Shown: positions 1-5,561 of the stretch, piece after piece
How the letters are laid out: every line of letters starts with the position of its first letter
How positions within the stretch are numbered: position 1 is the first letter of the stretch
NCBI GenBank assembly: GCA_024743015.1
Contig: JANSXJ010000245.1
Location: 1-5,611, forward strand
DNA: 5,611 nucleotides
Reading direction: 5' to 3'
DNA from: Hyphomonas sp.
GTDB lineage: Bacteria > Pseudomonadota > Alphaproteobacteria > Caulobacterales > Hyphomonadaceae
Notes under the pieces: model-generated
Database searches by the model: none
What the model was told of the DNA's origin: nothing
What the model saw: only the letters and a program-made list of their open reading frames with translations
Translations under genes and position numbers: made by a program

Positions 1-149
1 ACAGCCGCGACGGTTTCCAGCACAACGGCGCGGTGTCCATAGCGTTTGCGGAAGAACAGATCCGCAAAAAACCGCAGGAACTTTACGAACGCGAATGCAA
101 TTCGATCGCGCAAACCTTCCGGCTTTCTGTGGGGTTCTACGTATTTCAT
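1..149 (-). CDS. aox: Alternative oxidase (non-electrogenic ubiquinol oxidase), N-terminal part, cut by window edge
   Basis: The reverse strand from the ATG at 149 encodes 49 codons with no stop before the edge. Residues 36-49 read RYGHRAVVLETVAA, the block that in alternative oxidases holds the first glutamate ligand of the diiron centre (E45 here), preceded by a basic/aromatic stretch (KFLRFFADLFFRK) typical of the family just before this site. The family is an interfacial inner-membrane protein that oxidises ubiquinol and reduces oxygen to water without pumping protons. The ATG is supported by an AAGGAGA ribosome site (162-156), six bases upstream. The short N-terminus without a targeting sequence fits bacterial members. 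It lies downstream of the ArnT-like gene, same strand, 93 bp apart, so it may share that transcript or use its own promoter. The remaining metal ligands are outside the window, so intactness cannot be judged. Confidence 0.86.
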   Translation of the reverse strand, partial: MKYVEPHRKPEGLRDRIAFAFVKFLRFFADLFFRKRYGHRAVVLETVAA

Positions 150-197
150 GTCGGATCTCCTTCGGGATTAGAAGAAAATGGCAACCGAATAGGCTCC

Positions 198-208
198 GCA
201 CGACGTGC
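198..208. promoter_or_regulatory. Perfect 11-bp inverted repeat upstream of the alternative oxidase gene
   Basis: GCACG-A-CGTGC is a perfect 5-bp dyad around one base, about 50 bp upstream of the oxidase start. It is a possible operator. No known regulator is identified from the sequence, and a dyad of this size can arise by chance. Confidence 0.2.
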
Positions 209-221
209 AGGTTTGCCGCGC

Positions 222-234
222 GACAGAATGTGTC
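222..234. promoter_or_regulatory. Inverted repeat GACA-N5-TGTC upstream of the alternative oxidase gene
   Basis: GACAGAATGTGTC has 4-bp arms around five bases, between the stop of the ArnT-like gene and the oxidase start. On the minus strand it follows a CTGACA hexamer that could serve as a -35 element, but no good -10 box lies at the right distance. It is a candidate operator only. It does not match the FNR/Dnr TTGAT-N4-ATCAA type. Confidence 0.22.
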
Positions 235-242
235 AGAATTAC

Positions 243-2288
243 CTAGCAGTCCGCATCGAAGCGATACGCCACAAAGTGCACGGGATCACCATTCGAGTAG
301 TTCAGAGCATAGACGGATTCAGACGTCGTCACGCAGAGCGGCGTGTAATTGGCCTGATCCAGAATATCGTCGCGGATCTGGGTTGCCGGTGGGATACAAT
401 CCGCACCGAGCGCCTCGCATTGGGCCTCAGAGCTGCCAGCGTCCTCCAGATTGATCAAATAGACGACAGGATAGGCTGCCGGGTCGGACGGCAGTGTTAG
501 GGGCGTCTCCGGCGGGTGCAGGTTTTGCGTGCCAAGCGTGAGCACGTAAGATGGCTCAGCATAGCCCACTGCAAGCACACGCTGCGGGCTCTCCCATCCC
601 TTCTCGCAGGTTTCGCTCGGCACGCCGCACACATCCTGAAGGGCGACGCGGGCGCTTTCGGTTGGCTGCACCCATAGCTGCGCCGGGATGAAGTAGGTGC
701 GGACGTGCCATCCCAGGAACAGACTGGCACTTATCGCAAACAGAGCGGTCAAGCCGGTCCGCCGCGCTACAAAACTTGCCACCGAGAGCAAGAAAACAAT
801 GACACCCACCCACCAGAGCCACATCGGGAAACTGAGCGCGCTGGCCCATTGCTCAAGCGCTGTCTCGGCTTCAATCGTCTTGAAGTCACCTGCCGCTTCG
901 GTCTTGATCAGCTTCGCCGCCAAAGGCGAACTGGCAAAGACCAGCAGCGCGCCGCCAAATGCGTAGACGCCGAAGCTCATCCATTTCGAAACCGGGACTT
1001 TCACCCCGTCCAACAGCTTGATGCCGGCCCAACCACAGAGCAATCCAAACGCCGGATAGGCAGGCAGGATATAGTGACTGAGCCGGGTTGGCATCAGCTC
1101 GAAAAAGATCGTCGTCAGAATGGCCCAGGCGACGAGGAACCGGATGGCCTGTGTCTCTTGCGAGATTGGCGCGGCCTCAGTTATCGCCCAACGCTCCCGC
1201 CATCTCGGCCGTGTCGCGAGATACCAGAAGGCAAATACAATCAAAGCCGGATAGGCTGAGGGTGCCCCGTTTCCGATCTCTCCTGGCAGAATCCAGGTGG
1301 CAAGCGCCGTGAGTGCTCCCAGAGTCGAAAAGACCAGCAGCGCATCGGTTCCGCGTTTACGGGCTCCATCGCTTGCCCCGCGCAGCTGCTTCCACGCCAG
1401 GGTCGCGCCTGGAATGAGGAGCAACACAGCTGGGAAGAACCAGACCGGAATATGGCTGAGATGATAAAGCGGCCAGCCAGCATGTCCTTCAGACGCCCCG
1501 GCAAACTTGTCTTTCAGATCCTTGCCGACCGCACCCTGCAGGAATGTCCCGTCCGTGGCGAACTGGATGGCGATCAACCAGGGTAGGAACATCGCGGCGG
1601 CGAGCGCCGGTCCCGGCCACCAGATCAGCGGTCGCCACCAATCGCCGCCCTTGCCTTCACCGGACTTCGCCCAGACCCAGGCGCCAAATCCGGCATAGGC
1701 CGCGACCATGGGCGTGACGGGTCCCTTGATCAGTAAGCCGCACCCCATGATGAACCAGAACAGCAGCGCCATCTGTTTCGGCTTGCTGGCCTGTCCCATA
1801 TAGAGCCGCGCCAGAACGCCGATCCCCCATGTTGTCAGGAACACCAACACGCCGTCTGTTTTGGAGATATGGGCTTCGCTGGTCAGGAGCAGTGTCGCCC
1901 CGAACAGCGCCGCGCCGAGAAACGCCGCCCTTCGCCCGATCAGGACGATGCCGCACCAGAACGTCGCCAGAGTTGCCAGGGCTGCCCCCAACCAGCTCGG
2001 AACGCGATAAGTCCAGACGTCCAGCCGGTCTTCATCCCCGAGAACATGCGTGGCGCCTGATTGCAGCCAGTGAATGCCCGCCGGTTTCTTGTTTCGATAC
2101 TCGTCCTGATAGCGAATGATTAGATAGTCGCCGGTCTCAATATACTGCTTGGAGGCCTGTGCGAAACGGCTCTCATCGCGGTCCAGCGCCGGCAGGTTGA
2201 ACACGCCAGGCGCCGCCGCTGTAAACGTGATCGCGAACAAGATGAGCCAGGCCTTCCAGCCGGAAGAGAGTCGATCGAGCATATCCAT
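243..2288 (-). CDS. ArnT-like PMT-superfamily (GT-C) membrane glycosyltransferase
   Basis: This is a 681-residue polytopic inner-membrane protein with roughly 13-15 hydrophobic segments up to about residue 530. The first periplasmic loop carries LDRDESRFAQ (35-44), the acidic GT-C motif, followed by NKKPAGIHWL (66-75). A TDG motif lies at 144-146, KGP at 188-190, and TRLSHYILPAYPA at 401-413, which resembles the lipid-phosphate-sugar binding region of ArnT/PMT enzymes. These enzymes move a sugar from a polyprenyl-phosphate carrier to an acceptor on the periplasmic face. ArnT itself adds 4-amino-arabinose to lipid A, but acceptor and sugar cannot be deduced here. The C-terminal domain (about 531-681) is soluble, presumably periplasmic, and holds six cysteines (554, 561, 624, 631, 652, 681). 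The first ATG is preferred because GAGG lies five bases upstream; a second ATG is two codons in. No arn pathway genes are visible nearby. Confidence 0.82.
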   Translation of the reverse strand: MDMLDRLSSGWKAWLILFAITFTAAAPGVFNLPALDRDESRFAQASKQYIETGDYLIIRYQDEYRNKKPAGIHWLQSGATHVLGDEDRLDVWTYRVPSWLGAALATLATFWCGIVLIGRRAAFLGAALFGATLLLTSEAHISKTDGVLVFLTTWGIGVLARLYMGQASKPKQMALLFWFIMGCGLLIKGPVTPMVAAYAGFGAWVWAKSGEGKGGDWWRPLIWWPGPALAAAMFLPWLIAIQFATDGTFLQGAVGKDLKDKFAGASEGHAGWPLYHLSHIPVWFFPAVLLLIPGATLAWKQLRGASDGARKRGTDALLVFSTLGALTALATWILPGEIGNGAPSAYPALIVFAFWYLATRPRWRERWAITEAAPISQETQAIRFLVAWAILTTIFFELMPTRLSHYILPAYPAFGLLCGWAGIKLLDGVKVPVSKWMSFGVYAFGGALLVFASSPLAAKLIKTEAAGDFKTIEAETALEQWASALSFPMWLWWVGVIVFLLSVASFVARRTGLTALFAISASLFLGWHVRTYFIPAQLWVQPTESARVALQDVCGVPSETCEKGWESPQRVLAVGYAEPSYVLTLGTQNLHPPETPLTLPSDPAAYPVVYLINLEDAGSSEAQCEALGADCIPPATQIRDDILDQANYTPLCVTTSESVYALNYSNGDPVHFVAYRFDADC

Positions 2289-2316
2289 GTTTGCCTCATA
2301 GCTTTTGCAATGCCCG

Positions 2317-2345
2317 TTGAACAGCGCTGCGATGCGGACTAACGT
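2317..2345 (+). promoter_or_regulatory. Candidate sigma-70-type promoter for the symporter gene, with a 12-bp dyad over the -10
   Basis: TTGAAC (2317-2322) and TAACGT (2340-2345) are separated by 17 bp, which would start RNA near 2352, ten bases before the ribosome site. The -35 matches the consensus at four positions and the -10 at three, so this is weak. The palindrome TAAC-GTCT-GTTA (2340-2351) overlaps the -10 and could be a repressor site. The same short gap must also hold the promoter of the divergent glycosyltransferase gene, for which I see no convincing boxes. Confidence 0.28.
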
Positions 2346-2361
2346 CTGTTAAAGTCGGATT

Positions 2362-2367
2362 GGAGGG
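2362..2367 (+). promoter_or_regulatory. Ribosome binding site GGAGGG that fixes the symporter start
   Basis: GGAGGG lies seven bases before the ATG at 2375. The in-frame TTG at 2360 overlaps this site, so it cannot be the start that the site serves. Another ATG at 2370 is out of frame. Confidence 0.75.
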
Positions 2368-2374
2368 CGATGGC

Positions 2375-3718
2375 ATGTCTTGGTGGTTCAAGATTGATCT
2401 CTGGAAACGCGTCATGCTGGGACTTGTCCTCGGCCTCGTCACCGGATTGGGTCTCAGATATGGCATGGGCGCAGACGCTGGCGGTGCCTTCGCAGAGGGT
2501 TGGATCGAATGGGCGGGCGATCTGTTCCTGCGCCTGATCCGCATGCTGATCGTTCCGCTGATCTTTTTCACGCTGGTTTCGGGCATCATCGCGATGGGCG
2601 ACCCGAAGCGACTTGGTAGTCTCGGTGTGCGCACCCTGGCCACCTATTTCGGCACTACAGCGATCGCTGTGACCCTGGGCCTGATCATGGCAACCATTTT
2701 CCGACCAGGCGCAAGCCTATCGCCGGAAACCTTTGCCGGGGCCGATACCAGCCGCATGCAATCGGTGGCCGAACGTGCATCGGAGGCGGGCGGAATTGTC
2801 GAACGCTTGCTCAACATCGTACCGACGAACCCGGTTGAGGCGCTGGCGACAGGGAATATTCTGCAGATCATTTTCTTCGCCATCATGTTTGGAGTCGGGA
2901 TTCTGATGGCTGGCAAGATCGCCGAGCCGGTCGCCAAATGGTTTGACGGTGCGTCGGACGCGATGATGAAAGTCACGATCATTGTCATGGAAACAGCGCC
3001 GATCGGGGTGTTTGCCTTGATGGCGACAGTGATGGCGAAACAGGGCCTCGGGGTTCTGCAAAGCCTCGGCACGCTGGCCATCGCACTTTATATTGCCTGC
3101 GTCCTGCACATTCTGATCACCTATGGCGGGATTATCATCAAAGGCGTCCTGCGTCTGCCCTTCATTCCGTTCCTGCGTGGAATCACCGATGCGCAGGCTG
3201 TCGCCTATTCGACGGCAAGTTCCTCGGCCACGCTCCCGGTAACGATTACCTGCGCCGAAGAAAATCTAGGTATCGACAAGGCGGTTGCAGGCTCGGTCCT
3301 GCCGCTCGGTGCGACCATTAATATGGACGGCACCGCCATCTATATCGGCATGGTTGCTCTGTTCGGGGCCCAGGCGATGGGCATCGAAGTTAGCCTCGGC
3401 CAGTATTTCCTGATCGCCTTGATGGCGACACTGGTATCGATCGGAGCTGCCGGTATTCCGAGCGCGGGTCTGTTCCTGTCAGGCCTCGCCCTGGCACAAG
3501 TTGGGATTCCGGAGGAACAAGCCTTCTTGATCATTGGCTTCATTCTACCCTTCGATCGGTTGCTGGACATGATGCGGACGCTGACCAATGTCACTGGTGA
3601 TGCGGCGGTGGCGACAGCGGTGGCGAAATGGGAAGGCGAACTCGACGAAGACGTCTTCCGAGCCGAAGACAATCTCTCGGCGCATGTCGATGACCGGGAA
3701 AAACCGCTGGCAATCTAG
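2375..3718 (+). CDS. Dicarboxylate/amino acid:cation symporter (DAACS, glutamate transporter fold)
   Basis: This is a 447-residue inner-membrane transporter, a normal full length for the family, with the expected eight membrane helices and two re-entrant hairpins. Hairpin 1 shows SSSATLP (282-288), helix 7 shows NMDGT (316-320), and hairpin 2 shows IGAAGIPSAG (356-365). Helix 8 shows DRLLDMMRTLTNVTGD from residue 394. By comparison with archaeal GltPh, D398, R401, T402 and N405 occupy the positions of D394, R397, T398 and N401, which bind the substrate. The retained arginine points to acidic substrates such as aspartate, glutamate or C4-dicarboxylates, taken up with sodium or protons; the exact substrate is not resolved. 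The ATG at 2375 was chosen over an upstream in-frame TTG because of the GGAGGG site. The last 25 or so residues are a charged cytoplasmic tail. It is divergent from the glycosyltransferase and convergent with oxyR. Confidence 0.92.
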   Translation: MSWWFKIDLWKRVMLGLVLGLVTGLGLRYGMGADAGGAFAEGWIEWAGDLFLRLIRMLIVPLIFFTLVSGIIAMGDPKRLGSLGVRTLATYFGTTAIAVTLGLIMATIFRPGASLSPETFAGADTSRMQSVAERASEAGGIVERLLNIVPTNPVEALATGNILQIIFFAIMFGVGILMAGKIAEPVAKWFDGASDAMMKVTIIVMETAPIGVFALMATVMAKQGLGVLQSLGTLAIALYIACVLHILITYGGIIIKGVLRLPFIPFLRGITDAQAVAYSTASSSATLPVTITCAEENLGIDKAVAGSVLPLGATINMDGTAIYIGMVALFGAQAMGIEVSLGQYFLIALMATLVSIGAAGIPSAGLFLSGLALAQVGIPEEQAFLIIGFILPFDRLLDMMRTLTNVTGDAAVATAVAKWEGELDEDVFRAEDNLSAHVDDREKPLAI

Positions 3719-3723
3719 TGGGA

Positions 3724-3735
3724 GCGCTACAGCGC
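3724..3735. terminator. Short GC stem between the convergent symporter and oxyR ends, possible weak terminator
   Basis: GCGCT-AC-AGCGC (or GCGC with a four-base loop) sits across the oxyR stop codon, six bases after the symporter stop. On the plus strand it is followed by GTTTC. On the minus strand no T tract follows. The stem is short, so it is at best a weak intrinsic terminator for the plus-strand transcript. Confidence 0.25.
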
Positions 3736-4620
3736 GTTTCGAACAATCTCGCCGATCATCTGCGCTTCAGCCTCTCGCGGAGACCCCTGGCGCCAGGCAA
3801 TCCCGATGCGCCTGCCAATCATCGGCGTATTGAACGGACGGAGCTCTACCTCCGCCCCGGAGGTCACGCCCGCATCAATCGCGAGCTTGGGCAGCAAAGA
3901 GACACCAAGGCCGCCCGCTACCATGTGAACCAGCGTCGGTAGGCTCGTCGCAGTGACATCGGCGCCGCTGCGTTTGCTCGGCAAGCGGCAGACCGACAAG
4001 GCATGATCGCGCAGACAATGCCCATCCTCCAGCAGCAGCACATCTTCATCGGTGAGATCTGACGAGGTCAGTTCCGCGCTGCGCAGCAGGTCGTGATCGG
4101 TCGGGGCGACCAGCATGAATTCATCATCGCCCAGCTCCATCGTAACAATGCCAGGTGAATCCCAGGGTAGTGCAATCAATGCGGCATCGAGCTTTCGCGC
4201 GCGCAGCGCGTCAATCAGCCGTTCGGTCTGATCTTCGCGCAAATAGAGTTTCAAGCCTGGATGTGCCTTGCGGAGCGCTTTCAGCGTTCGCGGCAGCAGG
4301 AAAGGCGCAATGGTCGGGATCGCGCCGAGGCGGAAGGATCCTGACAGGGGTGCTCCTGCCTGCCGGGCCGCGGAAACCAGATCCGCAGTATCGGACAGGA
4401 TGTTCTTCGCCCGCTCCACGGCCGCCTCCCCCGCCTGCGTCAGGGAGGCGCCGCGCGACTCGCGCTCAACCAGTTGGACGCCGAGCAGGCCCTCTACTTC
4501 CTTGATTGCAGCGGACAAAGTGGGTTGCGTGACATGGCAGGATTCCGCCGCGCGGGAGAAAGATCCCTGATCGGCGATCGCGCACAAAAACTCGAGCTGT
4601 CTCAGGGTCGGCAAATGCAT
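3727..4620 (-). CDS. oxyR: OxyR, LysR-family peroxide-sensing transcription regulator
   Basis: This is a 297-residue LysR-type regulator. An N-terminal winged helix-turn-helix (about residues 4-62, recognition region around VTQPTLSAAIKEVE) is followed by a linker helix and the two-lobed sensor domain. The diagnostic block GHCLRDHALSVC (200-211) contains both cysteines, C202 and C211, with the nine-residue spacing of C199 and C208 of E. coli OxyR. In the family, peroxide oxidises these to a disulfide and the tetramer then activates antioxidant genes. The longer frame begins with TTG at 4626. I prefer the ATG at 4620, which has AGG eight bases upstream and gives the usual short N-terminus. The gene ends 8 bp from the convergent symporter. 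Autoregulation from the divergent upstream region is expected from family behaviour but not shown by the sequence. Confidence 0.93.
   Translation of the reverse strand: MHLPTLRQLEFLCAIADQGSFSRAAESCHVTQPTLSAAIKEVEGLLGVQLVERESRGASLTQAGEAAVERAKNILSDTADLVSAARQAGAPLSGSFRLGAIPTIAPFLLPRTLKALRKAHPGLKLYLREDQTERLIDALRARKLDAALIALPWDSPGIVTMELGDDEFMLVAPTDHDLLRSAELTSSDLTDEDVLLLEDGHCLRDHALSVCRLPSKRSGADVTATSLPTLVHMVAGGLGVSLLPKLAIDAGVTSGAEVELRPFNTPMIGRRIGIAWRQGSPREAEAQMIGEIVRNAL
4602..4612 (+). repeat. Direct repeat copy 1 (TCAGGGTCGGC), inside the oxyR start region
   Basis: This eleven-base word recurs exactly at 4668-4678. This copy lies within the first codons of oxyR. Confidence 0.5.
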
Positions 4621-4667
4621 AGCCAAAACCTATGCACCTATACGTAAATATCAATTATTTTTCTGCG

Positions 4668-4678
4668 TCAGGGTCGGC
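4668..4678 (+). repeat. Direct repeat copy 2 (TCAGGGTCGGC), abutting the TATATT box
   Basis: This is an exact copy of 4602-4612, 66 bp away and ending one base before TATATT. Its position in the promoter spacer would suit an operator; chance cannot be excluded. Confidence 0.5.
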
Positions 4679-4684
4679 TATATT
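4679..4684 (+). promoter_or_regulatory. Candidate -10 box (TATATT) for a transcript divergent from oxyR
   Basis: TATATT matches TATAAT at five of six positions and would start RNA near 4691, just before the first hairpin at 4698. The sequence 17 bp upstream (TATTTT) is a poor -35, as would be expected of an activator-dependent promoter. OxyR as that activator is inference. Confidence 0.4.
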
Positions 4685-4690
4685 GTTCAC

Positions 4691-4897
4691 AACGAGTTGA
4701 TCAGGTGGCCGAATTTCTGGCTTGAACACCGCGAAATTCGCACCATCTGATTATCGAGAGCCAAGACTGTTGGTTCTCATTGTACGCACGGTGGCATCCG
4801 ATCCCAAATCCCTCATGCCACCGACACTGCGTGGTCCTGCCGGGCCCCTTTCCTCCCCCCTTATAAGGTTATCCGGCAGGACCGTTCGCGGGTCTTT
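4691..4897 (+). ncRNA. Predicted structured RNA of four tandem hairpins, divergent from oxyR
   Basis: Hairpin 1 (4698-4753): TGATCA/TGATTA, GGTG/CACC and CGAATTTC/GAAATTCG give 18 pairs around a 15-base loop, with two small bulges. Hairpin 2 (4756-4778): GAGAGCCAA pairs with TTGGTTCTC around five bases. Hairpin 3 (4784-4832): ACGCA/TGCGT plus CGGTGGCAT/ATGCCACCG, with a four-base bulge and a 17-base loop. Hairpin 4 (4833-4883): GGTCCTGCCGG/CCGGCAGGACC with a 29-base loop. The only two non-Watson-Crick pairs, 4699-4752 and 4760-4774, are G.U on the plus strand and would be C.A on the other, which indicates the transcribed strand. The loops of hairpins 3 and 4 are C-rich, the latter with CCUCC. 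I do not recognise a known RNA family. It could be a free small RNA or the leader of the GNAT gene. Both ends are estimates. Confidence 0.55.
4878..4897 (+). terminator. UUCG-loop hairpin followed by a short T run, possible terminator
   Basis: AGGACCG pairs with CGGGTCTT around a TTCG loop (4885-4888), with one bulged G and one G.U pair, and runs into TTTC. Its left arm is also the right end of hairpin 4, so the two stems exclude each other. The T run is short, so intrinsic termination would be inefficient. Confidence 0.3.
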
Positions 4898-4928
4898 CAA
4901 AAGAAAATCATTAGCCTGTGAACGAGTT

Positions 4929-4957
4929 TTGACTTTGCGCGGGCGTCAATCTCTGTC
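4929..4957 (+). promoter_or_regulatory. Weak candidate promoter for the GNAT gene
   Basis: TTGACT (4929-4934) matches the -35 consensus at five positions, but the hexamer 17 bp downstream (TCTGTC) is a poor -10. If real, the acetyltransferase is expressed independently of the structured RNA. The rest of 4898-4970 shows nothing else apart from the AGGA ribosome site at 4963-4966. Confidence 0.22.
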
Positions 4958-4970
4958 ACCGTAGGACATT

Positions 4971-5561
4971 ATGGACCTGTCTGCCCCTGGCCTCGAAAAC
5001 GAGCTGATCCGGCTCGAACCGCTCGCCGAGCGTTTCCGCGAGGATCTCCGCAATAGCGGCGCCATCGAATATATGTGGCTCTCCTTGCCTGCGATTCAGC
5101 GCGGTGCTGGCTTCGACTCCTATTTCGATCACGTGCTCAAGCAGGGCGACGCGGGCGAAGTGCTCGGGTTTGCGCTGCTTGATCCGAACGACAATGGCCG
5201 CTTCGTTGGCGTCACAGCGCTGATGTATCCGAACAAGATGCATCGGCGGGTGCGGCTTGGCTATACGTGGCTGGAGCCCCACTTGCGAGGGCTCGGTGTC
5301 TATGCGGCGATCCAGAAATTGCTGATCCAGCGCGCGCTCGATTGGGGTGCCAAACGGATTGAATGGTACGTTGAAGAACGTAATGCACGCGCTATTCGTG
5401 CAATCGAGTCCATCGGCGCGGTGAAGGAAGGCGTATTGCGCGAATATGAAAAGTTCGCAGATGGCGAGTGGGTCGATGTCGCGGTGCTGTCCATGCTGCG
5501 CGACGAAGCCAAGTCCTCGGTGCACCGCCTCGAAGCGATCATGGCCGCGTCCGAGACTTGA
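4971..5561 (+). CDS. GNAT-family N-acetyltransferase, RimJ/RimL-like
   Basis: This is a 196-residue soluble protein, a usual length for the Acetyltransf_3/RimJ-RimL branch. It opens with LENELIRLEPL (8-18), the typical first strand. The acetyl-CoA pyrophosphate loop is in LEPHLRGLGVYAAIQKLLIQ (101-120), where R106-G107-L108-G109 fits the R-x-x-G-x-G/A pattern in a slightly relaxed form. NARAIRAIESIGAVKEGVLREY (138-159) is the conserved late segment in which an asparagine and an aromatic residue usually contact the cofactor. The family transfers an acetyl group from acetyl-CoA to an amine on a protein N-terminus, small molecule or antibiotic; the acceptor here is unknown. AGGA lies four bases before the ATG, slightly close. 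It follows the predicted structured RNA by about 75 bp and has no partner gene downstream in view. Confidence 0.88.
   Translation: MDLSAPGLENELIRLEPLAERFREDLRNSGAIEYMWLSLPAIQRGAGFDSYFDHVLKQGDAGEVLGFALLDPNDNGRFVGVTALMYPNKMHRRVRLGYTWLEPHLRGLGVYAAIQKLLIQRALDWGAKRIEWYVEERNARAIRAIESIGAVKEGVLREYEKFADGEWVDVAVLSMLRDEAKSSVHRLEAIMAASET

Larger units (their letters stand above)
4621..4690. promoter_or_regulatory. oxyR upstream control region, AT-rich
   Basis: This 70-bp stretch is markedly AT-rich at 4639-4662 against its surroundings. It contains two CTAT words (4630-4633, 4638-4641) and the partial dyad ATA-N13-TAT at 4640-4658. CTAT/ATAG words are the elements OxyR contacts in E. coli, but the full ATAG-N7-CTAT pattern is not present, so an OxyR site is only an inference. 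TTGT-TC-ACAA (4683-4692) is a further small perfect dyad. I found no convincing -35/-10 pair for oxyR on the minus strand. Confidence 0.4.

Noticed and set aside
33..500. 155-residue plus-strand open frame
   Set aside because: It overlaps the oppositely oriented alternative oxidase start and the glycosyltransferase end, both supported by family motifs. It shows no domain and no ribosome site.
2360..2374. TTG start five codons upstream for the symporter
   Set aside because: The TTG lies on top of the GGAGGG ribosome site that is correctly spaced for the ATG at 2375.
4621..4626. TTG start two codons upstream for oxyR
   Set aside because: The ATG at 4620 has better ribosome-site spacing (AGG eight bases upstream), while the TTG would leave almost no spacer.
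4784..4883. Cobalamin or other known riboswitch, because of GCCAC and GGCAGGACC words
   Set aside because: The conserved boxes of the cobalamin, TPP and FMN classes are not present in the right order, so no known class can be claimed.
4698..4883. Transposon ends or a CRISPR array as explanation of the inverted repeats
   Set aside because: The four hairpins differ in sequence and size, no repeat unit recurs at regular spacing, and there is no transposase or target-site duplication.
4722..4964. 80-residue TTG-initiated plus-strand frame ending just before the GNAT gene
   Set aside because: No ribosome site precedes the TTG, the frame runs through the loops and stems of the tandem hairpins, and the product has no recognisable feature. 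A structured RNA explains the region better.
4956..5525. 189-residue minus-strand frame opposite the GNAT gene
   Set aside because: It is an antisense shadow of a gene with clear acetyl-CoA binding motifs, and its translation resembles no family.
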